Notes: generated by a model from the sequence alone, not told the origin. 64,000 nt of DNA from Asterias rubens (GCF_902459465.1 NC_047076.1:1054001-1118000); one strand, 5' to 3'. Numbered from the stretch's first letter, positions 12,199-35,950 are shown. Translations and numbers: made by a program.

Positions 12199-15100
12199 TT
12201 ACTTGTTACTATTATTCCTGAGTGCAACAGTTAGATGCAACTCCTTAAGGGGTTTGACAACAACGTTAAGATTCGGAACAGGTTCCGAGTCACCCTCTAC
12301 CAAGCCCAAGTTGAACCTCCTTAGAATCCTCGAAACAAATACTTTAATTTTGTTCAATGCAAACTGCTGCCCGATGCAGTTCCGCGGACCGGCAGAGAAC
12401 GGACTAAACGCAAACGGATCCATCTTGTTGAAATTCTCCGGCAGGAACCGAGATGGTTTAAACTCCATGTGGTCTTCACCCCAGACGGTCGGGTTATGAT
12501 GGAGCTGGTAGAGGTTGATTGCTAAGCTGGTACCAGTCTGTAACGTCACTCCGTCTACGTCATAGGGTGCGGTTAGGGTACGGGTTGGCAGGATGACAGG
12601 TGTGTACATACGGATTGCCTCCTTGATGACCAGTGACATGTACTCCATCTGAATCATATCTTTGCTGTATGTGCGAAATTCAACATTTATTTCATATTAC
12701 ATACTCTTCTAAACATTTCGTCATCGATACCATGAACTGATACACACAATGTTACATAGCTTAGCAAGATAATAAGCACATATGGAGGGGGAAGAGTTAA
12801 ACCAAAATAAAGAGAAATCAGTGTTCAACTCCTGCAAAACATTCGATGTGAAAGCAGTCATGTGACGTCAAAAATTCACTTAAATTAACATTCGCAAAGG
12901 CTTGTATTTTTTATGTAAGACAACCTAGACAGACACAGGCAAACTACAACATGGAGACGGGACAAATATTTACAATTCATAGAAAGCATTACGTTAGACA
13001 AAATGCCAACAATTGTTTCTTCAATCTGTTGAACAATTTTTAAATTGTTTCCGCACCTCGTGATCCTATCAGAATCTCTCCCGTCGAGTATCTCATCCAC
13101 CTCCTCCCTGACCTTAGCCTGGTGCTCTGGGTGTCTAGCCAGCTCGTACAGTACCCACGTCAGGGTGCTTGCCGTAGTGTCATGGCCACCGAAGAGGAAA
13201 GTGTTGACCTCATCCGAGATTTCCTGGACGGTCAGCCCGGTGCCGTCTTCATCTCGAGCCATTAAGACGGTGTCCAAGAAGTCTCGAGGTTTATTTAAGG
13301 GGTCGCCACTCTTCATCTATATAAGACGCCGAAAAAGGAATCTCCCGGTTCAGAATCAACCCAGATTTGGCGAAAAACTTGTTAGATCTTGTTATGTAAC
13401 ACTTACAAGTTAAGGTGAGATTATTGACACTGACACTAAGTTGAAAAACAAAAACAACTCCGGTCATGACTTGAGATATATTTCCATTGTAAAAAAGTCT
13501 ATCTCTGCCATAGTACACCTCTTGCTCATTGCCGTTCTTCTTTAAGGACTGGCACTGTTCCTTCTTAAATAAAGATTGCAAAAGTCGTCAATTCTTTTTA
13601 AAAGGGTGATCGTAGCTGTATTAATCATTATACAGGCCTATTTGTGTTCTTTATGTTTTTCTAAGGTTTTTGAAACCTGTCTCTATGCCCGAACTGTGAT
13701 TAAGTTTGACCTTCTGAATAAGCTTGACAACTATCAGCACTTTCTTTCTGTAGTAAACATTCAGTCATTCGTGTATTTCTTGATTTTATTGTTTATGTCT
13801 CTAATGCAATTGATGACTCCAAACTTACCCCGGGGATGTTCATTGACCTTTCAAAAGCTCTTGATACGATAGACCATTAAATATTATAGGAATCCTTCAT
13901 CAGTATTCTCACCTTCTGGTCAAGTTCTTCTTTTCTTGCACTAATCAACTGACTAGCGAAATCAGTCAAATAATGACACGCCCTCTTCCACTCCGGGTAG
14001 AGGGGGCTGAAGTACCGGAACACCAATGGGTTCAAAAACACCGGACTCCCCGTTGTCCGGGCCTGCACGATCCCGGTCAAGACGTTGGTCGCGGAGAGAG
14101 GGTCCAACTCCCCGTTGATGGGAGGTTCTTTCAACTGGAAAGGAAAGAATAATAGAGTTGTTGATTGTTCTTTTTACCACTGATTTTATCTCAGAATTAT
14201 GTGTGGACATAGACAAATTATTGATGCTAAATATTAAATTCTTGCTTGTGGTCAAGCCAGTCCCTTCCCTTCACCCCCCCCTTTTTGTCCCCCTATTCAT
14301 TGTTTACCCCCTGCTTTTTTATGTATGCTTTCTAACCCCATTCATGTATTTCCACTTCACTGTTTGTGCTTCACTTAGTTACCTGTTCATGTTTGTTGTG
14401 TTGTCATTTAGCCTTCGAGAAAGACTCTGCTAGGGTCGAAACGTCAGGCCATTAACTATTTTTTGTAAATATTAAATTGAAAGACTTTTTGGAAAATTTG
14501 TATAGAATTAGATGTTGCTTTTTAAAACAATGGAATATATAACACCGGAAAAGTTTCCGTATCCTGTCACCACTTTTTAATTCGTAATGAAATAAAGTAG
14601 TGTCTAAATTACAATAATGGCCACCGCTGTGTAACTTTATTTATAAATTTCAGCCAAAAATATAGGATTCGAACTCTATAGTTACCGGGCAATCTCGATG
14701 GTCTAGTTGGTACGACACTGCTCTAGAATTGCAAAGATTATGGTTTAAAATCCGCTTGAGTAATATGCCTTTGATGTTATTCACAGGTTTTTTTTTTCGC
14801 CAGACACACAAGGCCTTAAGGCCACTTCAAGGTGTATGTGGCTACAATCAACCATTTTTGTCCTGGGCCGTGGCCACTTACTCCTTGGGCCGATACAGGG
14901 TTATCCCCTTCTTTATTCATTTATTATTGGTGTTGAAAAAAAGGAGAAAAAAAACATTACCTGGCAGTTCGACTGATGAGAACATGATGTCCGAAGAATA
15001 ATATCAAACGTACACTGACCGATCGCATGGTCAACATTCAAGAGTTGACCCTTGGCTGCAAGATCACCCATCTTCCTAAGCAGCACCTCAATACAATCAT

Positions 15101-15545
15101 TGTAGATTGGGACATACGTCTTCAACACATCAAAGTGAAAAGACCCAGTCAACAACCGGCGATTCCTCTTCCATTTAGCCCCGTCAGAGATAGCTAGCCC
15201 CTCCCCAAGCCAGTCAGCAAAAAGGTCGTAGATTTCAGACTTGACTGACCCAGTGGTGCTGGACAGCAAGGGTTTGATGGTGTCTGGATGGACCAGCGTA
15301 GGCATCCCGATGGGCCCGAGCCACATCGTGTAGGCACGGGGGAAGCTCTTGACTGTATCACGGAGCCATTTGAAGCCCGGCCCTAGTGGTTTTTGCTTCT
15401 GGTGACCGGCCAGCCAGTGGGCCCCTGGTGGGCTGGGTAGTTTACAGATCGCACATCTTCGCTGGAGTATACCACTAAGGGCAAGGCATATCTTGGTGAG
15501 GAAGACAGTGGCAAAAGTGATGATGACAATTACCCACCACAACAT
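12199..15545 (-). CDS. CYP4-like cytochrome P450, gene B (complete)
   Basis: Four exons (15545-14961, 14134-13913, 13316-13057, 12664-12199) total 1533 nt, 510 aa, with every intron at the same phase and position as gene A. Features are an N-terminal anchor (about 2-22), the hinge LPSPPGAHWLAGH, WKRNRRLL, the I-helix FGGHDTTAST, ExxR in KEAIR, FKPSRF, and the haem loop FSAGPRNCIG with Cys about 452. The CYP4 family assignment rests on HDTTAS, the RDFLD and ARDEDG stretch before the I-helix, and the haem loop. As in gene A, the Glu used for covalent haem attachment in many CYP4s is Gly (FGGHDTT). It lies upstream of gene A in the same direction. Intron 1 holds a SINE. Likely a microsomal fatty-acid or xenobiotic hydroxylase; substrate unknown. 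Confidence 0.93.
14640..14800 (+). repeat. tRNA-derived SINE in P450 B intron 1
   Basis: An A-box-like AATCTCGATGGTCTAGTTGG is followed by ACTGCTCTAGAATTGCAAAG and a decayed B box, then AGTAATATGCCT. The same SINE, better preserved and reversed, is at 27838-28020, 32870-32975 and 55430-55575. Confidence 0.55.
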
Positions 15546-16575
15546 CTTTGGTTAGGTTAGGCCAAAAGTTCACAGCTTCACAGCAAGCGCACCTCTTAAC
15601 TACACCCTGGACAGGCAGGCAGGTTTACAGGCAGGCAGGTCAGCATAAAGTAAGTACAGTTATTATACCTTTATTGTTATACACAAATACCACCCATTAT
15701 GTGTGTACAAGGACAGTCCATATGAAGAACTTTGGCCCCGGTTTGAGCAGATAATCCCTCACGCTGTGTACTGTGTGAGCCGACTGTGTAACGGCTTGAG
15801 TGCACAGCCGGGAATGGAACAATTCATTTACATTTTAGGGGATCAAACTTCTAGACTTCGTAAGAAGTAGTCTAGGTTCCTAGACCATTGGTGTTGCGTG
15901 GTCACACACAACCAACGTTCCGATTATGCACGGCAAAAACTGTACACGCTTGTAATACACGAACGCTAGCGGGCGCTCTGTTTCTCTGATTTCCGGATCT
16001 CCCCATAGACCTTATTGCAGATAGCAATTTTGAACAACTGCGCATGTGCGCGCAAAGGACTGTGGGAAAAATTTGGCACCTCGCTCAAAAAAGTAAACAA
16101 CGTTCAACGTTCGTACACGATCGATCGGTTTGCAAAATGGATGTGGCAAGAGCTGCTTGATAGAATAAATAGTTCTGGCATAGACGAATTAAGGTCATCT
16201 TTAGGGCAACAAGGGCTATGTGAATAGCGCTCTCTAGTGTTGATACATTTCACACTTCGTACACTAAAATAATTCAGATTCAGATTCAGATAGAATGGTA
16301 AAGGTAATGGTTTCCAAGTGGCGTAAAACTTATGGCGATCTGTGTGTACAAACTTCTTGTTACAGGACCCTTTTTTGAAACATCCTCCTTCAGCCCTTGT
16401 TAATTTCCCTTATATGGGGGACAGAATCGAGTCCGTCGGACAGATTTCCCCAAAGAGGCCAACCCATACACATGAGACGACCACGAGGCAAGGATGATAA
16501 AGTTCATGGGCCAACAATTTCGCGATTGTCCCGCTAAACATTTCCAGTTGAGATAACAAAATTGATTGCTATGAA
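15546..16575. other. Intergenic, P450 B promoter side
   Basis: This runs from the start of P450 B back to the end of the next gene. It has a short GGCAGGCAGG tandem near 15610-15645, a small hairpin near 15850-15885 (CTAGACTTC...GAAGTAGTCTAG), and a 70-codon open frame at 16015-16227 that I do not recognise and that has no clear splice or start support. Confidence 0.5.
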
Positions 16576-18832
16576 TTATGGATTTGGTTTTGTCTTGACT
16601 TTGATTCTGTGGATGTAATAATCAAGAGTTAACATCGACTCCTCAGTTTTGATGTAGTGGATAGATATCAAACTATCTGAGCAGCAATCGGGACCCTGGA
16701 ATTAAACAAAAGAAATAAAAAAAAAGGTTTTGAGAAAATTATATGAACAACATTATTACTAAGAATTGTTAGAAAATTTAAAGTTCTGTGTAACATTGTC
16801 AGTTTAACCGAATTTTACAATCTCTTAAAATAAATAAGTCTCGTTGGCAAACCTCTGCTGAAATGCTGATGACACAACAACAACAACAACAACAACACAA
16901 CAACAATAACAGCAAAAACAAAACTGCTATAAGAACGATCAATAAGAACATTGATTGGGGTCTATTAAGATGTGTTTTCATCGGTTACCAATTTCACGTC
17001 ATATTTCGAGGATTTGAAGAACCATTCCGGCATATTATCTTTGAAGTAATCGTCAGTACGCAAAGGTAGGAATCGACTTCGCTGGTACTCATCCCTTGAA
17101 TCACCGCGTAGTACATTCACTTTGGACAGGCACCAGCCAATCATCATGTCCTCTACTGCAGTAATCTTGCCACTGATGTGACAATTCCCATCAATCTTTA
17201 GTTGATCATTAGTCAGCCTCTTGAGGGCCTCCTTGCTGATTACATACCCTGACCCACCACTCATGTACCCCACATGCCAACCCTGTTGATGAAACTCATG
17301 ACCGTAGTAAACCGGCTCACTGCTGTTTTTGTCCCGCAGAAAACCTCTCAAATTATCCACTATGACGTAAGTGTCGTCATCAGCCTTAAAGAACCAATCA
17401 GCGTCGTTGAAATGGTGCTTATAGATGTAAAGAATTGCTTCTTTTGTCTTTTTCCATAAATGTTTTCTTCCTTCGTTCACTGGAAGCCCAACTGCTGGAA
17501 AGTCAAGATCGGTTTTTGAGCTCATGTACAGTGTGACGTCACAGCGTGGACCCCAAGTCTTCTTGATTCCGATTGCTCTACTGTGTAGAGTCTCTGGTGT
17601 CGTCATGACCCAGCAAAGCACCCTGGGATTGTTTGCATTGTTGATCTCAGACATTATGCGATGATCTGTTGAAACAAAATCAAATAATTTAGCTACGCCA
17701 TAAGTAAGCATTACGTCACGAGTATGCATACGTCACAAAAAACGCAAACGCATTGCGGGGGGGGGGGGGTGGTATACATTCGTCACATGTTGTTGGTTGT
17801 TGTATCTTCTTAAGTGAAGAGGTGAACTGATGCCTTTCGATGGTTTTCTGTGTAGACCTCGTGTCTTCAAATAATGTTTGCAAGGCTTTCAATTCGTTTC
17901 AAAACCCATGTGCTAAAGGCCCACAAAAAATATTAATTACCACATAATAGAAATATTATCTGTCCACTGAAACCAAAATGGGTTGATGGGCCACATTTAC
18001 ACACACGTATAGGCCCTACTTATTGAGTAATAGATTATGTGCCCATCTCAATGGTATCATTGTTTTTGCCATCCTTTTTTTTTTGGGGGGGGGCAACCGT
18101 TTGAGTGACCAAAGAGGAGTTTCAGCCAAGTTTGTCACAAATTTAAATGACAGCACCACACAGTGTGCCTCTGACAACTGAACAGGGGTATAGTTCAAGG
18201 ACTGATATTGTCAATAAAACATGGCCTCGCCAATATCACGGGCGGTACCCTTGAAGTTGTCTACATAATTTGTACAACTGCAAGGGTTTTGACCAGTCTG
18301 TCAAACAAATAGTGAGCATCTATTTCTGAAAAATCAGGCAACACCAATGAAAAGGAGAGAAATGGTCCACACGGTGTCCAAACAGAGTGTTGTTTCTGTT
18401 TCCAAAAACATACAATATTAAACAAAACCTGTAAACATATGGAAGGTTCATGGTCTAAAAAAATAAGGGGGAACGAGGGTTTCAAGACATTTTCATGAAT
18501 TTTCACAAACATACACTCTCCTCCCTGACTGAAAAAAAGTAAACCTTACCGTTCGCTGAGATGCGTTGCTTCACGGTGGGCTTTTGCGCCGTGTGTACCG
18601 GCGGGAGACGATGGGATGCGTTGGTCTTGACTTTATGAAATCTCTCGCCATATTTGACGAAGTTCATGATGGAGTCGGATTGTAATGAATCCCGGTTCAA
18701 GTTTTTAGGTTCTCTCTCTCGTAAAACGGACTCATACTTCTGCACTGTATGTATTGCTATTATCCACGTCAAGAAACTGCCACCGAAAAAGGCGAGTAGT
18801 AACATGAATAAAGTTTCCAGGTAATTTGCCAT
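16576..18832 (-). CDS. Core-1 beta-1,3-galactosyltransferase-like (C1GALT1-like), gene 1
   Basis: Three exons (18832-18550, 17665-16989, 16695-16576) give 1080 nt, 359 aa, close to the 363 aa of human C1GALT1. The family moves galactose from UDP-Gal to GalNAc-O-Ser/Thr, making the core-1 O-glycan in the Golgi. The protein is type II: a short cytosolic tail, a membrane anchor at about 7-27 (LFMLLLAFFGGSFLTW), a stem to about 105, then the catalytic domain. Family motifs are RVLCWVMT, IKKTWGPRC, YMSSKTD, DADWFFKADDDTYVI (metal-binding DDD at about 190-192), GYMSGGSGYVISKEAL, AVEDMMIGWCL and GDSRDEYQR. The last exon carries GPDCCSDSLISIHYI, the conserved Cys-Cys element. Internal exon junctions match gene 2, 3' of it on this strand. 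Acceptor specificity is not determinable here. Confidence 0.92.
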
Positions 18833-19054
18833 TGCAAAACTAGAGCCAGTTCGAGCAAGGGACTATGGTTGACTATCGTTGACCATTGGGTGATTTTGCC
18901 TGGTACCCAGGATGTATTTCATGCATAGGTAACCATAGAACATTGACTAGTGGTTGACAAATGGTCGCTCCTCGAACTTGCCCAATGTCTACTCAATGGT
19001 ATACCGCCCGTGATTTTGGCGAGGTTATGTATTACTGACAATATCAGTCTGTTG
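18204..19054. repeat. Inverted repeat pair flanking C1GALT1-like gene 1 exon 1
   Basis: About 50 bp at 18204-18250 (GACTGATATTGTCAATAAAA, then GCCTCGCCAATATCACGGGC) recurs inverted at 18998-19054 (ACCGCCCGTGATTTTGGCGA, then TGACAATATCAGTC). The two arms bracket the first coding exon and the start region. They are probably two ends of old foldback repeats. Confidence 0.5.
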
Positions 19055-19744
19055 AGGTACCATATGGTAATTGGATTATAACTATTAATTTGTGTTTCCA
19101 AAATCCTAAATAACTTTTTTATTCATGTCCAACAATAGTATGGAATACAATCAATGGTGTACAACATAAAAGGAGATGTTTATTGAATATTGGAACAGAC
19201 GGTGCATGCTTCCATTGTCTTTGATGTGAAAAATCGCTTTGTTTTTGAAGTGATTAGAAACTCACAGACCGTAGTGTGATTGAAAGCATGTCATAGTCGA
19301 TATTAACACAAAGCACTCTTGGTACAGTGATTTGGGTGAAATTGATTCTGTCTACAGAAATAAATAAATGCTGGAATAAAAACAAGTAGGCCTACTACAC
19401 GAAAGATATCCACACAAAAAACATAGTTTTAAAAAGTGGTATTGGGAGATCTAAATACAAACAGTTTCAGTTTGTGAGAACTTTCAACATCACAATTTTA
19501 TTAGAATAAAATGAACGATAACCCACAAAGAAAGTGTTTGCTTTCTAAAGAATGATTTGGTGGTCACCAAAATTCTAGTAATGCGATTTCAACGTATACT
19601 TTTAAAAGTGCTGTTGCACCTGTTACAAGACACGTACTGTGGAATTTCAGTTGTTGGAATAATTTTAGTGGTAAACAATTGTTTAAAGTCACATATCGGC
19701 CCTGGAAAGATATCTCTGCAGACGATCGCTTTGACGTGATGACG
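18833..19744. other. Spacer between the two C1GALT1-like genes
   Basis: The right part of the inverted-repeat pair lies at 18998-19054. The rest is A/T-rich and I see no gene in it. Confidence 0.5.
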
Positions 19745-21563
19745 TCACGTTTTGTTTCTCCTTAAGCGGTAGATGTAATAATCCAGCAATTGCATCGACG
19801 CCCGATCGGTGACGTAATGGATTGATATCAGGCTTTCTGAACAGCATTCCGGACCCTGCAAATCAGAGAAGAAAAAATTATTACTCGTTTTTTTAATATA
19901 TTTTTTAATATATATTTTATTTATATATATACAATTATTATTGGCCCATGCATGCTAGACATTTGCAGTAACTAAAAATTAGTAAACTTGCGGGACAACC
20001 ATGTATCAAATCTCCTTTGTGGGAATGTTTGCTCTAAAAGACACGGTGTGGTCTCGACGTTTCGATCAGTACACTCCGCGCGTCTTCAGGAGAAACGTCG
20101 ACGAGACAACACCTGCTCTTTTCAGAGCAATACTCCCATCAGGGAGATTTATGTTGTACCCGCAAGTTTATACGATTTTTTTGTTACTTCTTATTATTCA
20201 CACAATACAAAGCTTCAAACCACTTAAAGAAAAAGATGTTTAAATTTTAAATCATACTAAACTGAAACAAATCTTACCAGTTTAGTTTTATGTTTCGAGA
20301 AACGATTAAACCACTCTGGTACATTCTTTGTGAAGAAACTCTCTACAGTCAATGGTAAGAACCTATTCTTATTCTGATCATCTCTTGAATCTCCAACGGT
20401 TACTCCAGCCATCTGCATACACAATCCCACCCTTACATCTTCACTTCTAATCGTCTTGTAGTATTCACAGCTCGGTGTAGCCAATGGTATCTCTAGTTGG
20501 TTGACCACAATTGCTCTAAGGGCTTCTCTACTCATCACATAACCAGCTCCACCGCTCAAATATCCTTGGGGGATATACGGTTTAAAATGATGGCCGTAGT
20601 AAACCGGTTTACCGCTGTCTTTATCCTGCAGAAAATCTCGCAAATTCTCCATTATGACGTAGGTGTCATCATCAGCCTTCATGAACCAATCAGCGTCGTT
20701 GAAATGATGCTTATAGATGTACATGATAGCGGCCCTAGTTTTGTTCCATAGAGCTGGTCTTCCTTCTTTAACATCGAGCCCAACTGTTGGGAACTCTGGA
20801 TCGGTCTCAGAGCTCATGTACAATATGACGTCACAGCGAGGACCCCAAGTTTCCTTGATGCCGATGGCTCTGGTCTGAAGAGTGGACGGTGACGTCAGAA
20901 CCCAGCATAGCACTCTAGTTTTGTTGGTTTTTAAGTCCGGATTATGCAATGTCTTCGATTTAATACCTGGAAATCAAAGATTTAAAGAATAAAACAGATA
21001 AGTAATAATAATGTATAGATCTTAAAGCTACAGCGAAGTCACTCTTAAAACTGACTACCCATCTTAACATGACTCTTATCAAGCCCTGGAAGAGTGATGT
21101 GTTTGGGCGGGGGGGGGGGTAATAATCTTTTGTGACGAGGCCAAAGTTTCAAAGAGCTTCTTAAGCATACAAAAGTTGCTAAGCACAACAAAATTCTGCT
21201 TACCAGAATAACTAGCCAAACTGCCATGTCACATGTACAAAATCTCTGACTGGTATCCACCTCTCATTTCTGCTCAAACGGTGAGAATATCTTTGATATT
21301 TTCTACTTTATGAAATTAGGGGTTGAAATGGGTGGTTCCTTCTTACCTTGAGTGCGAATAGCATGACTAGTGGTAGGATGCGTCACGTCTTGTAAGACAC
21401 CAGCTCTCGTTGTGAAGGAGTCATCATCACTCCTTAACATCTTAGCCCTTTCTTGCAGGAGCATCTTATATTCCTCCAAGGTGCTCATTGTCACCATCCA
21501 CGTCAGGAAGCTGCCACTGGTGAAGGAGAGTAGCAATAGAAAGAGCTTCTTCAGGTTGGCCAT
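19745..21563 (-). CDS. Core-1 beta-1,3-galactosyltransferase-like (C1GALT1-like), gene 2
   Basis: Three exons (21563-21347, 20966-20278, 19855-19745) give 1017 nt, 338 aa. Its architecture is that of its neighbour: an N-terminal anchor at about 6-26 (LFLLLLSFTSGSFLTW), a stem about 20 residues shorter, then RVLCWVLTSP, IKETWGPRC, DADWFMKADDDTYVI (DDD about 171-173), GYLSGGAGYVMSREAL, SEDVRVGLCM and GDSRDDQNK. The last exon has GPECCSESLISIHYV. It is the tandem paralogue of gene 1. Its ATG lies about 1.0 kb from the ATG of DDX23, which runs the other way, so the two may share a promoter region. UDP-Gal:GalNAc beta-1,3 transfer in the Golgi is expected from the family; the division of labour between the two copies is unknown. 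Confidence 0.92.
20040..20160. repeat. Dispersed GTTTCGATCAGT..GTCTTCAGGAGAA repeat
   Basis: It contains CGACGTTTCGATCAGTACAC and GCGTCTTCAGGAGAAACG, then a CTCTTTTCAGAGCAATACTC segment. Related copies lie near 9110-9180, 14400-14440, 24960-25090, 31380-31430 and 46150-46260. It is non-coding, and its Lys-poor open frames are spurious. Confidence 0.5.
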
Positions 21564-22564
21564 CAGATGAGAACCACTCCAGATTCTTGCTAGGGGGCTT
21601 CCTTATCTGTCTCCGGATGCCGTTCTTGGGAAGTAAGTTAACTCAGGAATAGTTCTTGGGTAGACTACACTTTAAACAATCCATGTTTAATTCTGGTTTG
21701 TTAGTACTGGCCATCCCATCCATAGACGTGAGTGATACAAACCCCTGTGATGAAGAGGGTTGTAATAATTGTAGAGATGGAATCATACAGCACTGATGAT
21801 GGAATGGACGTCGTATGCGTCTGGCCGTTTCTACTTCTGACCCTGTCTTCTTTAGAGTTTTAGCCTTTACATTTCATGAAATGGTCAAAATTTGAGCGCA
21901 ATCATCAACTAAATAATTTCATACCCGTAGGCTCTATCATGAAATTGAGTTCAGTGTTGCATGTTATACCCATTGTAGTTTATTTATTGTTACATAGCGG
22001 GGGACCTAATCAATTTAATCAATAACATTATGAATAGTAAAATGGGCCCGTCGAACTAATATGTGTATTCTTTTCCAGATGGGACAGGTCCTACAAAAAA
22101 AAATACTGAAATAATTTCGTTCCCCCGAAATATTCGTTATTTCAATGCAACTAAAACATTTTTGGTATTGATACATTTTCAGTTTTGTTTAACCTGTCCC
22201 TTCAGCGGCTCCATATATTCTCGAAACAGCCACATAAATAAACACTTTTCATCAATCAATATTTTACATAAATATAAAAGCAATCAAAGCGTTACAATTG
22301 TACAGATTTTCGCGAGCCCCCCCCCCCACCACATGAACAACAAGTTTCCGCCCCTGATGCAACCTCCCCCCCCCCCCGTTTATGTTACATAGCGCCCTCT
22401 AGTGGCGCACCGTAACTCACACTACTCGCATCAAACCAAATCAACTTGGCTCGTTTGTGTCACGTTGGTTTTATTTTTTTGAGCGTTTTGGCAGATTTTA
22501 ATACGATTTGGAGCAACGTGTTTCTGTTCCTTACAATCGGCTGTAAGTATTTGACTTGAAAATA
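21564..22564. other. Divergent promoter region, C1GALT1-like gene 2 / DDX23
   Basis: About 1 kb separates the two start codons. It holds poly-C tracts (22318-22328 and near 22366-22377), a CTCF-like motif at 22393-22405, and no open frame of note. Core promoter elements could not be placed. Confidence 0.5.
22393..22405 (-). promoter_or_regulatory. CTCF-consensus-like site
   Basis: On the minus strand the 13 bases read CCACTAGAGGGCG, a full match to the core consensus CCASYAGRKGGCR known from bilaterian CTCF. It lies about 160 bp upstream of the DDX23 ATG, in the divergent intergenic region. Occupancy is untested. Confidence 0.45.
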
Positions 22565-34510
<11,946 letters not shown>

Positions 34511-35166
34511 TCCCACACCTTGAATTTCGCAGAGACCGTGAACTTGTTGCCACTGGGGCGGATTTCACAAAGAGTTTAGATTGACCTTAACTGTGAATCA
34601 ATCTTGAATGCTTAGCAAAGTGTGATGCCACAATACAAACTACTCTGGTAATACTGACCACTCATCTTAAGATGAATCTTAGTGCTTTGTGAAATCGAGC
34701 CCTGGTCTTGGCCTTGGTGCCCCTGCAAAAGACTTTAAGATTTTCCACTTGAAGTGCCCTTTGCAAAATGAAAATGGCCTTGCCCTACTCAAAGATGAAA
34801 TTCCAGTCCTGTAACACTAACCAAAGCAGATATATTTCACGTTTCACTGTATTTAACTCATCAAACTACAACGGCACATTTTGTTTTATTCTGTTGGGTG
34901 GAGGACTATACTCGTAAACTGTTCATGCTTTACATGGAATCAGGCATACCACCACAATCAGAGTCCAACAGTTTGGGTATTGAGTCTAATTTTCATCATC
35001 TAATTTTTGATTTTGTTTGAGTGAGGAAGGATCCTAAAGGTGTGGTCTGTATCCCTTTTTCTTTTGGAAAGGGAGTTTTAGAGATTCTTTTAATTATTTC
35101 TTTCTGTTCATGAAACCAAAGTACCATCAGAAGCAGCTAGCGTTGCGACTTGAAACTATGTCTAGT

Positions 35167-35406
35167 GGTGCGTTCGATTAGCTTCCCCAGGTCGACCCTG
35201 CGGTGCTCATTCGGGTGAGAACCTGACAAGAGCTAATCAAACGATCACTCGCCCTCTCGTGGTGACATCATGTACCAAGTGACCCGTTCCACAAGCAGAG
35301 CACTTGGGGCTGACCCGGGTGAGTCCCTGGAATGAAGTCAAAGCTATTTGAACGTACCGGGGGCAGACGAACCTGGGTAGACCTGGGAAAGCTTATCGAA
35401 CGCACC
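35167..35406. mobile_element. 240-bp inverted-repeat element, left block only
   Basis: Ends GGTGCGTTCGATTAGCTT and AAGCTTATCGAACGCACC are inverted with one mismatch. It is missing from the matching place in the right block, so it inserted after the duplication or was lost there. Confidence 0.6.
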
Positions 35407-35845
35407 CAGTTTAAAAAAAAAACACCCAGGGGAAAAAAAACACGCAATCAGGTAGGTACTGAAAACCCAATCCACATACAAGGGTTTGGTCTGAAGTGGG
35501 ATTCGAACCAGGGTCCACAGAGTTGAGCAGGGAAAGAAACCACTGAGCCAATCTCAATTTTGGTTACTAGGTAAACAAAGAAGGAATCAGATTTACTTAT
35601 AAGCTGCGTTCTTTAATCATAGCATCAATTTGAGTTAGCATGGAGTACATGTAATTCATAAGCAATTAATCAAAATGGAAGAATTATTCTCGAAAAAATT
35701 AACAATGGAAGTGTTGTTAAATACGGATTCTTGTTATTAAACCAGCAACTGGCTAAACATATCTCATAATACATTGTTTATGAGTCATTTATTTGTGGAG
35801 CCATTTATTAATAAAAATAGTACCAGAGTCTAAGGCCGTCTCCGT

Positions 35846-35950
35846 AATGGCGACTTCGGCTACAGCTACGGCTAGATCGCCCGCGTCTGCCTATTCTTCC
35901 ACAATGGCAGACGCGCTGATCTAGCCGTAGCTGTAGCCGAAGTCACCATT
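35846..35950. repeat. 46-bp-arm hairpin element
   Basis: Left arm 35846-35891, right arm 35905-35950, about three mismatches, 13-nt loop. Outside the arms lies GGCCGTCTCCG. The right block keeps a more decayed copy at about 59365-59470 with the outer GGACACGGCC preserved on the other side. Confidence 0.8.

Noticed and set aside
12203-12499. Plus-strand frames over the P450 and galactosyltransferase exons
   Set aside because: Shadows of real minus-strand exons, which carry all the family motifs.
16015-16227. 70-codon frame between P450 B and C1GALT1-like gene 1
   Set aside because: It has no splice partner and no domain I recognise, and composition resembles surrounding intergenic DNA.
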